Positions 25,614 to 33,736 of a DNA stretch of 64,000 nt are shown here, piece after piece (the first letter of the stretch is position 1; every line of letters starts with the position of its first letter). The DNA is taken from contig NZ_CP014167.1 in the NCBI RefSeq assembly GCF_001685395.1, positions 496,001-560,000 on the forward strand, in the 5' to 3' direction. This DNA comes from Paenibacillus yonginensis (GTDB lineage Bacteria > Bacillota > Bacilli > Paenibacillales > Paenibacillaceae). The notes beneath the pieces were generated by a model, which worked only from the letters and a program-made list of their open reading frames with translations, ran no database searches and was not told the DNA's origin. A program made the translations under genes and the position numbers.

Positions 25614-26678
25614 ATGCATGTCGAAGTCCGGCATTTGGATAAACATTTTGGAGATTTCCATGCCGTCAAGGATGTCAGCTTTGAAATTGAAAAAGGAAAA
25701 TTAATTGGTCTGCTGGGTCCAAGCGGCGGGGGGAAAACATCCATTCTCCGCATGCTGGCCGGCTTGGAGCAGCCGGATCAGGGAGATATTTTATTTCATG
25801 GCGAACGTGTAAACCGATTGAGCCCGCAGGATCGCGGCATTGGGTTTGTATTTCAAAGCTATGCCCTGTTTAGGCACATGACGGTTTTTGACAATATAGC
25901 GTTTGGACTAAAGATCAAGAAACTGGCAAAAGCCCAGATCCGGGAGCGGGTCATGGAGCTGGTTGAGCTGACGGGTCTTAAAGGTTTTGAAAAAAGACTT
26001 CCGCACCAGCTGTCCGGCGGACAGCGCCAGCGGGTTGCTTTTGCCCGCGCGCTTGCCCCGAGTCCCCAGCTGCTGCTGCTGGATGAACCTTTTGCGGCGA
26101 TTGACGCCAAGATCAGGCAGGAGCTGCGCTCCTGGCTGCGCGAGCTGATCGATGAGGTTGGAATTACGTCCATCTTTGTAACCCACGATCAGGAGGAAGC
26201 CATCGAAGTGGCGGACGAAATTATGATTATCAATCAAGGAAAGCTTGAGCAGAAAGGCACTCCTTGGGATCTATATAAGGAGCCGAATACGCCGTTTGTG
26301 GCCTCTTTTATCGGTCAATCTACGCTGGTCGAGCATGCCGCCGCTTTAAAAGGGTTTGAAGAAGAATCCGGGGGCGGCAGCACACAGGCGTTGATCCGAC
26401 CTGAATATATTGAAATTGGACCGGAATCCGAGTTTGCGCTGCTTTCGGCAACGGCCGGCGGAGTGGTCAAGCACCTGCATTTCCGCGGCAGCGAGTGGCT
26501 GGTGGAAGTCGAGGTTGGCGGACAATCGCTGACGACCTTCCGCTCGCTGGAGAAAGAAAATCTGGAGGTTGGACAGGAAATCCGAGTGCTTGTTCACCGT
26601 GCTTACCTGTTTAATGAAGAGCGCAGCTGGATTGCCGAAAATCCGCTGAAACGGGACCCGTTCAGCGTTATCATTTAA
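25614..26678 (+). CDS. cysA: CysA-type sulfate/thiosulfate ABC transporter ATPase
   Basis: A 354-residue ABC ATPase. Walker A is GPSGGGKTS (about residues 35-43), the signature is LSGGQRQRVAFARAL and Walker B is LLLLDEPFAAID. The switch His is in FVTHDQEEA. The C-terminal ~110 residues form a TOBE-like regulatory domain (ALIRPEYIEIGPESE). The ABC domain with the TVFDNIAFGLKI and HQLSGGQRQR context is closest to CysA. The ATG at 25614 follows GGGAGG. No permease or binding protein is adjacent, so it must work with products encoded elsewhere, or with another importer (MalK-like sharing is known for this family). Confidence 0.82.
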   Translation: MHVEVRHLDKHFGDFHAVKDVSFEIEKGKLIGLLGPSGGGKTSILRMLAGLEQPDQGDILFHGERVNRLSPQDRGIGFVFQSYALFRHMTVFDNIAFGLKIKKLAKAQIRERVMELVELTGLKGFEKRLPHQLSGGQRQRVAFARALAPSPQLLLLDEPFAAIDAKIRQELRSWLRELIDEVGITSIFVTHDQEEAIEVADEIMIINQGKLEQKGTPWDLYKEPNTPFVASFIGQSTLVEHAAALKGFEEESGGGSTQALIRPEYIEIGPESEFALLSATAGGVVKHLHFRGSEWLVEVEVGGQSLTTFRSLEKENLEVGQEIRVLVHRAYLFNEERSWIAENPLKRDPFSVII

Positions 26679-26703
26679 AAAATATCCGCGTTAATGCACA
26701 TAA

Positions 26704-26749
26704 AACGCCAGGCCGCTTTTTCCAACATAGGAGAAGGCAGCCTGGCGTT
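26704..26749. terminator. Hairpin between convergent cysA and ABC permease genes
   Basis: AACGCCAGGC (26704-26713) and GCCTGGCGTT (26740-26749) are perfect complements. Short T-runs are found on either strand, so it probably ends both convergent transcripts. Confidence 0.75.
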
Positions 26750-26794
26750 TGTGCAATGAACCTCATCGGCAGTTATATACGCTTAGGGGTTACG

Positions 26795-27904
26795 TTACAC
26801 TCTGGAACGGACTTCCTGACGCATGAACAGAACATACGACAGACCAAAGCAAATAATCGTTGCGGCGAGCAGACCGGTCAGCTGCGGCCAAATCAGCAGC
26901 AGGCTTTGCCCCAGCGACAGAGGGCTGGCAATCGCTCCGACGAGCTGATCCATGGTCAGCGGGCCCAGCGAACGAACGCCGGGCGAAAGCATGGTCGTTA
27001 TGGTCTCCGAGAACAGCTCCGTCGGCGAAATCCGGTTCAGCGTCAAGATGAAGTTGATATGGTTCAGCTGGGTTTCCGGCGCCGCCGTTTGCGCTACCGC
27101 CGTCGCGCTGTCGATCATGTTGATGATCATGCTGTAAAAAATAGTGAAAAACAGCCAGATGGCGATTGAAGACAAAGCTGAAGTCGCCGCCTGCCGGAAG
27201 CGGATTGAGAAGAGGATCGACAGGTTCAGCCAGAAGCCGATATAGATGACAGCCATCAGCAGGAAAACAATAATCCGCAAAAACTCCTCCGGCGTAGGCG
27301 GATACCCGATCGTAAACAATCCCAGCCCCATCACCAGAAAACCAAGCGAAAAAACAACAACGGTGATGACGAACAGGGCGGAAACAAATTTGGCTTTGAT
27401 GAAGTCGTCCCTGTAAATGGGCTGCGACAACAGCCGCCCCAAGGTGCCTTTGTTCCGCTCGGAGTTGACGGCGTCAAAACCAAGCGTAATCCCGATCAAA
27501 GGGCCAAGCCAGGACAGGAACGTGGAGAAGGACGGCACGGCCAGCGACGAACTCGTTAAGGTATACATTTTTAGAAATAAAAATGTATCGCTGGTGCCGG
27601 AAGCGTCTTTGGCAGCTGCATCGCCGGAGCGGATGGCGGTAACCGCTGCATAAATGGAGCCGATGCAGGCCAGCACAATAATGGCCATCAAGATGCCAAA
27701 ACGCCAGCTTCGGAAATGGTCGCCGCATTCTTTCTCCACCATCACCCAAAAGGAGGAAGCAGTGCGGGAGCGTTCACCCGTCTGCTCCAGATCGCGGCGG
27801 GGACGAAGCTGTGCCCAGACCTTCCTTGCCGTCTCCCGAGCCGTATTCAGCCGCAGCGTTTCGGCAAGCGGACGGTTCGACTGCGTTTTGTTCAAGGAAG
27901 TCAT
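26795..27904 (-). CDS. ABC-2 type transporter permease
   Basis: A 369-residue membrane protein with an N-terminal cytoplasmic segment of about 65 residues and six hydrophobic helices (first RFGILMAIIVLACIGSIYAA). The DAVNSERNKGTLGRLLSQPI motif near residue 155 is typical of ABC-2 permeases such as NatB. The ATG overlaps the stop of the ATPase gene (27901-27904), so the two are coupled. Probable export or membrane-remodelling transporter; substrate unknown. It is the last gene of a three-gene operon with a NEW3-domain protein. Confidence 0.88.
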   Translation of the reverse strand: MTSLNKTQSNRPLAETLRLNTARETARKVWAQLRPRRDLEQTGERSRTASSFWVMVEKECGDHFRSWRFGILMAIIVLACIGSIYAAVTAIRSGDAAAKDASGTSDTFLFLKMYTLTSSSLAVPSFSTFLSWLGPLIGITLGFDAVNSERNKGTLGRLLSQPIYRDDFIKAKFVSALFVITVVVFSLGFLVMGLGLFTIGYPPTPEEFLRIIVFLLMAVIYIGFWLNLSILFSIRFRQAATSALSSIAIWLFFTIFYSMIINMIDSATAVAQTAAPETQLNHINFILTLNRISPTELFSETITTMLSPGVRSLGPLTMDQLVGAIASPLSLGQSLLLIWPQLTGLLAATIICFGLSYVLFMRQEVRSRV

Positions 27905-28917
27905 GACTCCTCTCTCCTTTCAAAATAGCGGTGGTAAATGTCGTCCAGACCGTATTCCTTGCGGCGGATGTAAAAGAGCTCCGCCCCGCTGTGAATGACA
28001 GCTTCGGCGATTTGCGCCGTCAAGTCGCGGTCGCAGACGATCGTGGCAATCGGGCCGTGTTCCATCCGGTTCCCGGCTGCCGGCCTGCGGATTTCGGTTA
28101 CCCCTTCCAGGGCGGAAATGGCTTTGTCCAGCGGCTCCAGCCACTCTTTGACCCCAACCTCAACATAATAATTGCCGTCTTCGTCAAGCTGCTCGGACAA
28201 AGAGCGGATGTCGCCGGCGGCGATCAATTGGCCTTGAACGAACAGGCCGACCCTGTCGCAGATTTGCTGCACCTGATGCAGATGGTGGGAGGACAGCAGT
28301 ACGGTCAGCTGCTCATCGCGGCTGAGCGCCGAGATCAGCGCAAGCAGCTCGCGCACCCCTTCGGGGTCAATCCCAAGTGTCGGCTCGTCGAGGATGATGA
28401 CCTCGGGAGTTTTGATCAGCACGTCCGCGAGTCCGAGCCGCTGCCGCATCCCGCGGGAAAATGCCCCTACCTTTTTGCCCGCATGTTCAGACAAGCCGGT
28501 CTTATCAAGCAGGGCGGCGGCTTTGACAACCGCCTCCTCCCTGGAGATCCCGTTCAGTCTGGCGGTATAGATCAAATTATCCAAAGCGGTTCTGTCTTCG
28601 TAAAAGCCGATGTCGTCCGGCAGGTAACCAACTTTGCGTTTCACCTTCAGCGCTTCCCTGGCCGGGTTAAGCCCGCATATTCTGGCTTGGCCGGAAGTAG
28701 GCTCGGTTAGTCCAAGCATCATCAAAATAGTGGTCGTTTTTCCGGCGCCGTTGGGACCAAGCAGCCCGAAGATTTCACCCCGGGAGATCGTTAAATTCAA
28801 ATGATTCACAGCAGTCGTAGCCCCGTATTTCTTGGTCAGTCCTTTGAGCTCAATAACAGGCGCCTCAGCAGGCGGCGCGGCTGCAGCAGCCGGAGTGGGT
28901 GTCATGCCGGCGGTCAT
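27901..28917 (-). CDS. ABC transporter ATP-binding protein
   Basis: A 338-residue ATPase of the CcmA/NatA type. Walker A is GPNGAGKTT, the signature is the unusual FSRGMRQRLGLA and Walker B is VIILDEPTLG. The C-terminal ~100 residues after the switch His (SSHHLHQ) form an extra alpha/beta domain (YYVEVGVKEWLEPL). The first 20 residues are Ala/Pro-rich; the ATG at 28917 is 3 bases after the upstream stop, and a second ATG at 28905 is possible. It pairs with the permease at 26795. Confidence 0.9.
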   Translation of the reverse strand: MTAGMTPTPAAAAAPPAEAPVIELKGLTKKYGATTAVNHLNLTISRGEIFGLLGPNGAGKTTTILMMLGLTEPTSGQARICGLNPAREALKVKRKVGYLPDDIGFYEDRTALDNLIYTARLNGISREEAVVKAAALLDKTGLSEHAGKKVGAFSRGMRQRLGLADVLIKTPEVIILDEPTLGIDPEGVRELLALISALSRDEQLTVLLSSHHLHQVQQICDRVGLFVQGQLIAAGDIRSLSEQLDEDGNYYVEVGVKEWLEPLDKAISALEGVTEIRRPAAGNRMEHGPIATIVCDRDLTAQIAEAVIHSGAELFYIRRKEYGLDDIYHRYFERREES

Positions 28918-28920
28918 CGT

Positions 28921-30081
28921 TTATCTTCTCCCGAACTTCCGGAACAGATAATAAATGCCGGCGATGACAACCAGTATGATGAGAATCCCCACCCATCCCC
29001 ATAATACCGATGATTTAACCGTCACCCGGATATCCGCGTTGGCGCTTTTGCTGGCTGAAGACGCCGTCAGGCTGACGACATAGTCGCCGGAAAGGGCTTT
29101 GCTGCTGGATTTAATCGTAGCCTGCACCTGTTTGCTTTCTCCCGGGGCAATAGAGCTGATGGAGGAAGGTTCAAAGGAAACTGACCAATCCGTTGGTGTG
29201 TTGGATGAGAAAGACAAGTCCTGCAGCTCGGCGGAGCCGGTATTTTGCACGACCAGTGTCAGCTTGCGCTCCGCACCGGCTTTGACGTCCGTGCTCAGGA
29301 CATCGTCCGATGTGGAAAATTTCATATCATACGTACCGGTTACCACGGCTTCAATGCTGGCATTGGCCGTCGTATCGCCGCTGGTGGCCGAAAGCGGAAT
29401 TTTGTAGGTGCCGGCTTTGACCTGTTCCGGCGGTTTGACCTGAATCGAAATCGTCTTCTCTGAATTCGGATCGACCTCAACCGAAGTCACGCTGTTGCTG
29501 TCGAGCTGGAAGCGGACGTCCCAGCCGTCTTCGGCTCCGGCGCTCAAGGCGTAGGTTTGTTTCTGAAGCGTCCGGTTCCGGAGCACCGCACTGTAAGTAA
29601 ATGTGGAGTCCGAATAACCTTCCATATTGGCTTGATCCAGCGTAAATTCTGTTTTAAAGGTTCCTTGCTCGGAAACGTTGACCACCAGCGGAAGCGATGC
29701 CTGGTCCGCTTTAAGAGTGAAGGAGTATCGGCCTTTGTTGATCTTGAGCGGCACGTCCAGATCGAGACTAAAGGTTTGCGTTTCGCCCGGCTTTACGGCA
29801 ATGCGGGAAATTTCCCGGCCGCCTGCGGACAAATTGTATTTCCAGTCGCTGTTTTGGGTTTCAAGAGAAATATCGGCGGAAGCGGTAGCCGACCCGTGAT
29901 TGACGAGATCCACCGAATAGGACACGGTTTCTCCGGGCGCAGCCGACCATTCCAAATAGGGAGTATATAATTCCAGCGCCCCTGCTGCCGCAGCGCGGGG
30001 TGTTTCAGCCAGAACGCTGCCGCCCAAGGCGATGAACAGGACCATGATGGACAGCGCCGCTTTTCGTAAGGATACAAGCAT
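28921..30081 (-). CDS. Secreted, membrane-anchored NEW3-domain protein
   Basis: A 386-residue surface protein. A signal peptide (about residues 1-34, ending RAAAAGA) precedes three to four beta-sandwich repeats of about 100 residues. Motifs such as VKPGETQTFSLDLDVP, VDPNSEKTISIQVKPP and IAPGESKQVQATIK recur at the same place in each repeat, as in NPCBM-associated NEW3 domains. A C-terminal helix (VLWGWVGILIILVVIAGIYYLF) and FRKFGRR anchor it. The ATG at 30081 follows AGGAGGAAACGAC. It is first in the operon with the ABC ATPase and permease, so it may be their extracytoplasmic partner (inference). Confidence 0.85.
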   Translation of the reverse strand: MLVSLRKAALSIMVLFIALGGSVLAETPRAAAAGALELYTPYLEWSAAPGETVSYSVDLVNHGSATASADISLETQNSDWKYNLSAGGREISRIAVKPGETQTFSLDLDVPLKINKGRYSFTLKADQASLPLVVNVSEQGTFKTEFTLDQANMEGYSDSTFTYSAVLRNRTLQKQTYALSAGAEDGWDVRFQLDSNSVTSVEVDPNSEKTISIQVKPPEQVKAGTYKIPLSATSGDTTANASIEAVVTGTYDMKFSTSDDVLSTDVKAGAERKLTLVVQNTGSAELQDLSFSSNTPTDWSVSFEPSSISSIAPGESKQVQATIKSSSKALSGDYVVSLTASSASKSANADIRVTVKSSVLWGWVGILIILVVIAGIYYLFRKFGRR

Positions 30082-30172
30082 GTCGTTTCCTCCTGTTTAA
30101 TAAAATGTCGAAATGCGGTGAGGCAAGCGGATGACGACTTAAGTCTTGGATGCGTTGTTGTTGAACCGTGCT

Positions 30173-30224
30173 GCTTTGCAGACGCAGGGATGGGCCCCTC
30201 GCCTGCGTCTGCAAAGCTTTTTTT
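30173..30224 (+). terminator. Perfect 16-bp terminator in a divergent intergenic region
   Basis: GCTTTGCAGACGCAGG (30173-30188) and CCTGCGTCTGCAAAGC (30202-30217) are perfect complements with a 13-base loop, followed by eight T on the + strand. No + strand gene lies upstream: the gene on the left runs the other way. It therefore ends either a short leader or small RNA, or read-through from the left. Confidence 0.9.
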
Positions 30225-30373
30225 CTTTCTCCTCCGCTTGCCCTTCATTTCGGATACGAACGAACAAGCGGTTTGGATTTATGCTTTTACAAAAAAAGTG
30301 GTTTTCAAATTCTTTGGTTTTTGGTAAAACGGGAGAAGGATGAAACTGAAGGCTTTTGCGGGAGGGCGGAGGA

Positions 30374-30985
30374 ATGGACCTGCAAAATGAAGAGATGGCC
30401 GGGCTGCTGCGCGAAATGTGCAGCGGTTCGGTGAAAGCATTTGACGCGTTTTATGCCCATTATGCTCCATTTGTGCTGCAGGTGGCCTTGCGCCTGGCAG
30501 GAGACCGGATGGAAGCGGAGGATATCTGCCACGAAGTATTTTTGGAAGTGCTCCGCAAAGGGGGAGCTTACGATAAGGGGCGCGGGTCGATCAGAGCCTG
30601 GCTGGCGGTTTTGACGCGCAGCCGCAGCATCGACCGGCTGCGCCGCAAATCGCGGCTGCAGTATCCGGGAGACGAAGCGCTGGAAGCGGAAGCCGGCGGC
30701 GTCTCCGGCTCGGGTGAAGACGAAGCGCTGTCCAGGCTGGAACGCGAGGCTTTGCAAACGGCGATTTATGCGCTTCCGGAACCGCAGAAGAAAGCGATCA
30801 TGGGTTCCTATTATTCGCTGCAGACCCAACGGGAAATGTCGGAGGCGTGGAACGTGCCGATTGGCACCGTCAAATCGTGGGTGCGGTACGGGCTTGGCAA
30901 TCTGCGCAGGCAAATGGAGAAGCAGGGCTGGGGGGATCAACTGGAAGGAGGAAGCCGGCATGAGCGAACAGATCGGTCTCAATAA
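30374..30985 (+). CDS. ECF-type RNA polymerase sigma factor
   Basis: A 203-residue sigma-70 family factor without regions 1 or 3. Region 2 spans about residues 15-85 (FDAFYAHYAPFVLQVALRLA, then DICHEVFLEV and SIRAWLAVLTRSRSIDRLRR). Region 4 spans about 130-185 (ALPEPQKKAIMGSYYSL, TQREMSEAWNVPIGTVKSWV). The ATG at 30374 follows GGGAGGGCGGAGGA; an in-frame start at 30356 precedes that site. It overlaps the anti-sigma gene by 26 bases. Normally such a factor is held by its partner until a surface stress signal arrives. Confidence 0.92.
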   Translation: MDLQNEEMAGLLREMCSGSVKAFDAFYAHYAPFVLQVALRLAGDRMEAEDICHEVFLEVLRKGGAYDKGRGSIRAWLAVLTRSRSIDRLRRKSRLQYPGDEALEAEAGGVSGSGEDEALSRLEREALQTAIYALPEPQKKAIMGSYYSLQTQREMSEAWNVPIGTVKSWVRYGLGNLRRQMEKQGWGDQLEGGSRHERTDRSQ

Positions 30986-31871
30986 AACGATGTTGGGGAT
31001 CAAGGGCCTGAATGAACAAGGCGAGCAGGACGCCTGCCTTCGCCTTTATTCCGAACAGGATTGGATTGATTGGCTGCTCGGCTCCATACCGGAAACCAGG
31101 GCCGCTGAAATGGCCGCCCACGCTGCCGGTTGTCCTTCCTGCCAAATGCTTAAACGACGATGGGAGGGCATTTTCGGGACAAACCTGGATGAGGATCAAG
31201 GACAAGATGGTGAGTATGAAGCGGTTGAAACCGTTGATACCGTTAGAGCGACTCAAGCCGCTGTAGCGGCTGCCATCCATGCTTATGATCCTGAAGCTGA
31301 ATTTCCACGGGACCGGATCAGGAAGCAGCTGCGGCATAAAGTCAGAATGATCGGCTTTCGCCGGAAAATCAAAGGGTTGTTTGCATCGCGCTGGAAATGG
31401 ACCCTTGGTTTTGCGGCAGCGCTTATGCTGCTGGCCCTCTTCTGGGCGGCGCTTCCGCTGGCTCATCCGGATACCGAGTGGAACCGTTATGTGAAGATCT
31501 ATGAACCGGAGGCGCTGCCTGTCCTGTCCGATCCGCAGACGGTATCCTACCCGCTTCATTGGGGAGGGAAGGAGCCGCAGCTCGGTAAAATGTGGTATAA
31601 TGCGGATTCCAAAGAGGTGCTCATGCTGGTGGGAGGTCTGGTTCCCGGCAAAGGACAGACCGTCCGTGTGTGGCTGGTGAATCAAAGCAGTGAAGACAAT
31701 TTGGGTTTGCTGCGCTATGACGCCAACCGAGCTCATCTTTATGTAAAAGACAAGACGATTTCTCCCGCGGACAATATCGTATTGACGATTGAGCCGGAGG
31801 GAGGACCAGCGCGTGTTCATGCCGACTCGGACGCTGCGGGAACTATATCCGTTGATCTTAATGAACGGTAA
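30960..31871 (+). CDS. Anti-sigma factor, zinc-finger/RskA-like
   Basis: A 303-residue single-pass membrane protein. The N-terminal cytosolic domain has H54, C58 and C61 in HAAGCPSC, the HxxxCxxC zinc anti-sigma signature. A transmembrane helix follows at about 146-168 (WKWTLGFAAALMLLALFWAA), then an external domain with an RskA-like C-terminal beta fold (GLVPGKGQTVRVWLVNQ). The ATG at 30960 follows GGAAGGAGGAAG. It is translationally coupled to the ECF sigma gene. By analogy, it sequesters the sigma factor and releases it after regulated proteolysis. Confidence 0.9.
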   Translation: MSEQIGLNKTMLGIKGLNEQGEQDACLRLYSEQDWIDWLLGSIPETRAAEMAAHAAGCPSCQMLKRRWEGIFGTNLDEDQGQDGEYEAVETVDTVRATQAAVAAAIHAYDPEAEFPRDRIRKQLRHKVRMIGFRRKIKGLFASRWKWTLGFAAALMLLALFWAALPLAHPDTEWNRYVKIYEPEALPVLSDPQTVSYPLHWGGKEPQLGKMWYNADSKEVLMLVGGLVPGKGQTVRVWLVNQSSEDNLGLLRYDANRAHLYVKDKTISPADNIVLTIEPEGGPARVHADSDAAGTISVDLNER

Positions 31872-31974
31872 CAACAACCGGAGCCGGTTTAACCGTCGAG
31901 ACTAAGAATCAAGCCACCCCGTCAGGTTGTCCAGCGGCAAGCGCTTGGCCATAGAAAGGGGAATTTCCAATACC

Positions 31975-32763
31975 ATGGATCAGAACGTAGACCGGCTAGT
32001 GTTTGCCGGAACAGGGGACGCGATGGGAGTCCCCCGGGTATACTGCGATTGTCAAATATGCGAAGAAGCGAGATCAACCGGGGTGAACCGGCGGTTTCGC
32101 TCATCCGTTGTTGTTGCAGGGCCGGACGGAGAGTTTATGATTGATTGCGGACCGGATTGGCGGACTCAGATGGAGATGGCCGGAAAAAGGTTTATTCGCG
32201 ATATCGTCATTACACATGCCCATTTTGACCATATCGGCGGGCTGCCGGAGTGGGCAGACGCGTGCCGCCGGCTGGGGATCAAAGGGCAGCTGTATACGCC
32301 GCAGGAAGTTATAGATATCATTTTGCGGCAGTATCCTTGGCTGAACCGCCATTTGGAATTACATCCGATCGACGAGGGATTGTCGCTGGCCAGCTGGGAA
32401 GTCAAAGGCTGGAAGGTCAACCACGGGAAAAATGGCTATTCCTACGCTTACAGGCTCTCCAAGCCGGGGATAACCTGGGTTTACTGCTCGGATTCGATCG
32501 GACTGCCCGAGGATCAGAAGCAGCCTTTATACGGCCTTGATTTGCTAGTGCTGGGTACAAGCTTCTACAAGGAGGAAGCGGAATACGCGGGGCGTTCCGT
32601 TTATGATATGACGGAGGCGCTGGAGCTGCTTGCCGAGGTTAAGCCGGGGCGGACGATATTTACCCATATGTCTCATGACGTGGACATCCGCAAGGATTAT
32701 GGCCTACCTGAGCAGGTTGCTCTTGCTTCGACAGGCTGCACGGTCAGCCTGACAAAGGAATAA
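31975..32763 (+). CDS. MBL-fold metallohydrolase (PhnP-like)
   Basis: A 262-residue metallo-beta-lactamase-fold hydrolase. The metal site HxHxDH is in ITHAHFDHIGG, with further ligands in VNHGKNG, CSDSIG and FTHMSHD. The N-terminal FAGTGDAMGVPRVYCDCQIC with paired cysteines is typical of the PhnP/RNase Z-like branch that hydrolyses cyclic phosphodiesters. The substrate here is unknown. The ATG at 31975 is 12 bases after AAAGGGGA; an in-frame ATG at 31927 has no Shine-Dalgarno. It lies about 100 bases after the anti-sigma gene and may be cotranscribed. Confidence 0.85.
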   Translation: MDQNVDRLVFAGTGDAMGVPRVYCDCQICEEARSTGVNRRFRSSVVVAGPDGEFMIDCGPDWRTQMEMAGKRFIRDIVITHAHFDHIGGLPEWADACRRLGIKGQLYTPQEVIDIILRQYPWLNRHLELHPIDEGLSLASWEVKGWKVNHGKNGYSYAYRLSKPGITWVYCSDSIGLPEDQKQPLYGLDLLVLGTSFYKEEAEYAGRSVYDMTEALELLAEVKPGRTIFTHMSHDVDIRKDYGLPEQVALASTGCTVSLTKE

Positions 32764-32788
32764 AGCACCGGCGTTCTCAAGCCCCAAA

Positions 32789-32835
32789 AGAACCCCCTCC
32801 CGTACGGACCAAAGTCCGATGTAGGAGGGGGTTCT
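32789..32835 (-). terminator. Terminator of the HAD gene
   Basis: AGAACCCCCTCC (32789-32800) and GGAGGGGGTTCT (32824-32835) are perfect 12-bp complements with an inner GGAC/GTCC helix. The T-run is on the - strand. Confidence 0.85.
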
Positions 32836-32861
32836 GCCATACTATACGTTATTCCAGCTTC

Positions 32862-33662
32862 TTATTCCGCATTCAGAATAAACTTGTCGATGACCTGCTT
32901 AATCCCGTCTTCGTTGTTCGAAGCCGTTACATAATCCGCAATTTCCTTCAGCGGGGCAATCGCATTGCCCATCGCAACGCCAAGGCCGGCCGCTTCAAGC
33001 ATCTCATGGTCATTCCAGGAATCGCCGCAGGCGATCGTTTCGGACAAGTCGCAGCCGAAGTGTCCGGCCAGGAAGGTCAGAGCCGCGCCTTTGGTGCCTT
33101 CCTTGTGCATGATCTCAAGGAAATGCGGTTTGGATTTGGTGATGTGCACGCCGTCGCCAAGCAGCTCACGCAGGACCGGTGAAATTTCGTCGAGGTATTC
33201 CGGCGAATCAATAATCAGGAATTTTGGCGTCTGTTTGGACAGCAATTTTTCAAAATCGGGTTCGATGTGGTATTGGGTACCGTTTAAAGTTGCGTAATCG
33301 ATCAGCTTTTGATTTTCCTCACGGGCATAAAGCTTGTCGTCAATGTAGGTTTGCAGATGCAGGTTGTTTTTGATACAGAAATCGTAAAGCTTTTTCCCTG
33401 CTTCGTACGGTACGTATCGTTCATAGAGCACTTTTTCGTCCATCAAATTTTTGACCAGGGCGCCTTGATACGTAATGATCGGCACGTTCAAGCCGGTTTG
33501 ACGGGCAATGGCCTGGGCGGATGCGTAAGCGCGTCCGGTAGCCAGCGTTACGACAACGCCTTTGGCTACAGCTTTCTCCAGTGCTTCCTGCGTAGCAGGG
33601 GTGACTTCTTTATCATCATTAATCAAGGTGTCATCAATATCGATGGCCATCAGTTTATACAT
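32862..33662 (-). CDS. Cof-type HAD-IIB family phosphatase
   Basis: A 266-residue haloacid dehalogenase-like hydrolase. Motif I is DIDDTL with D8 and D10, motif II is TLATGRAYASA, the motif III Lys is in KEGTKGAAL, and motif IV is ACGDSWNDHEM. A C2B cap domain lies between motifs II and III. Members dephosphorylate sugar phosphates, nucleotides or cofactor intermediates; the substrate cannot be read from sequence. The ATG at 33662 follows AAAGGAGAG. A single gene between the convergent MBL gene and lipoate ligase. Confidence 0.92.
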   Translation of the reverse strand: MYKLMAIDIDDTLINDDKEVTPATQEALEKAVAKGVVVTLATGRAYASAQAIARQTGLNVPIITYQGALVKNLMDEKVLYERYVPYEAGKKLYDFCIKNNLHLQTYIDDKLYAREENQKLIDYATLNGTQYHIEPDFEKLLSKQTPKFLIIDSPEYLDEISPVLRELLGDGVHITKSKPHFLEIMHKEGTKGAALTFLAGHFGCDLSETIACGDSWNDHEMLEAAGLGVAMGNAIAPLKEIADYVTASNNEDGIKQVIDKFILNAE

Positions 33663-33736
33663 CGGTTTCTCTCCTTTGTTGGCCCGTTAAGCGCGGCGGT
33701 TCCCCGATCCTGCGCCTACGGACTCATCTCTGCTTT

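Noticed and set aside
27931-28710. 259-residue open frame on the + strand over the ABC ATPase gene
   Set aside because: Shadow of a real ABC ATPase with complete Walker motifs on the - strand.
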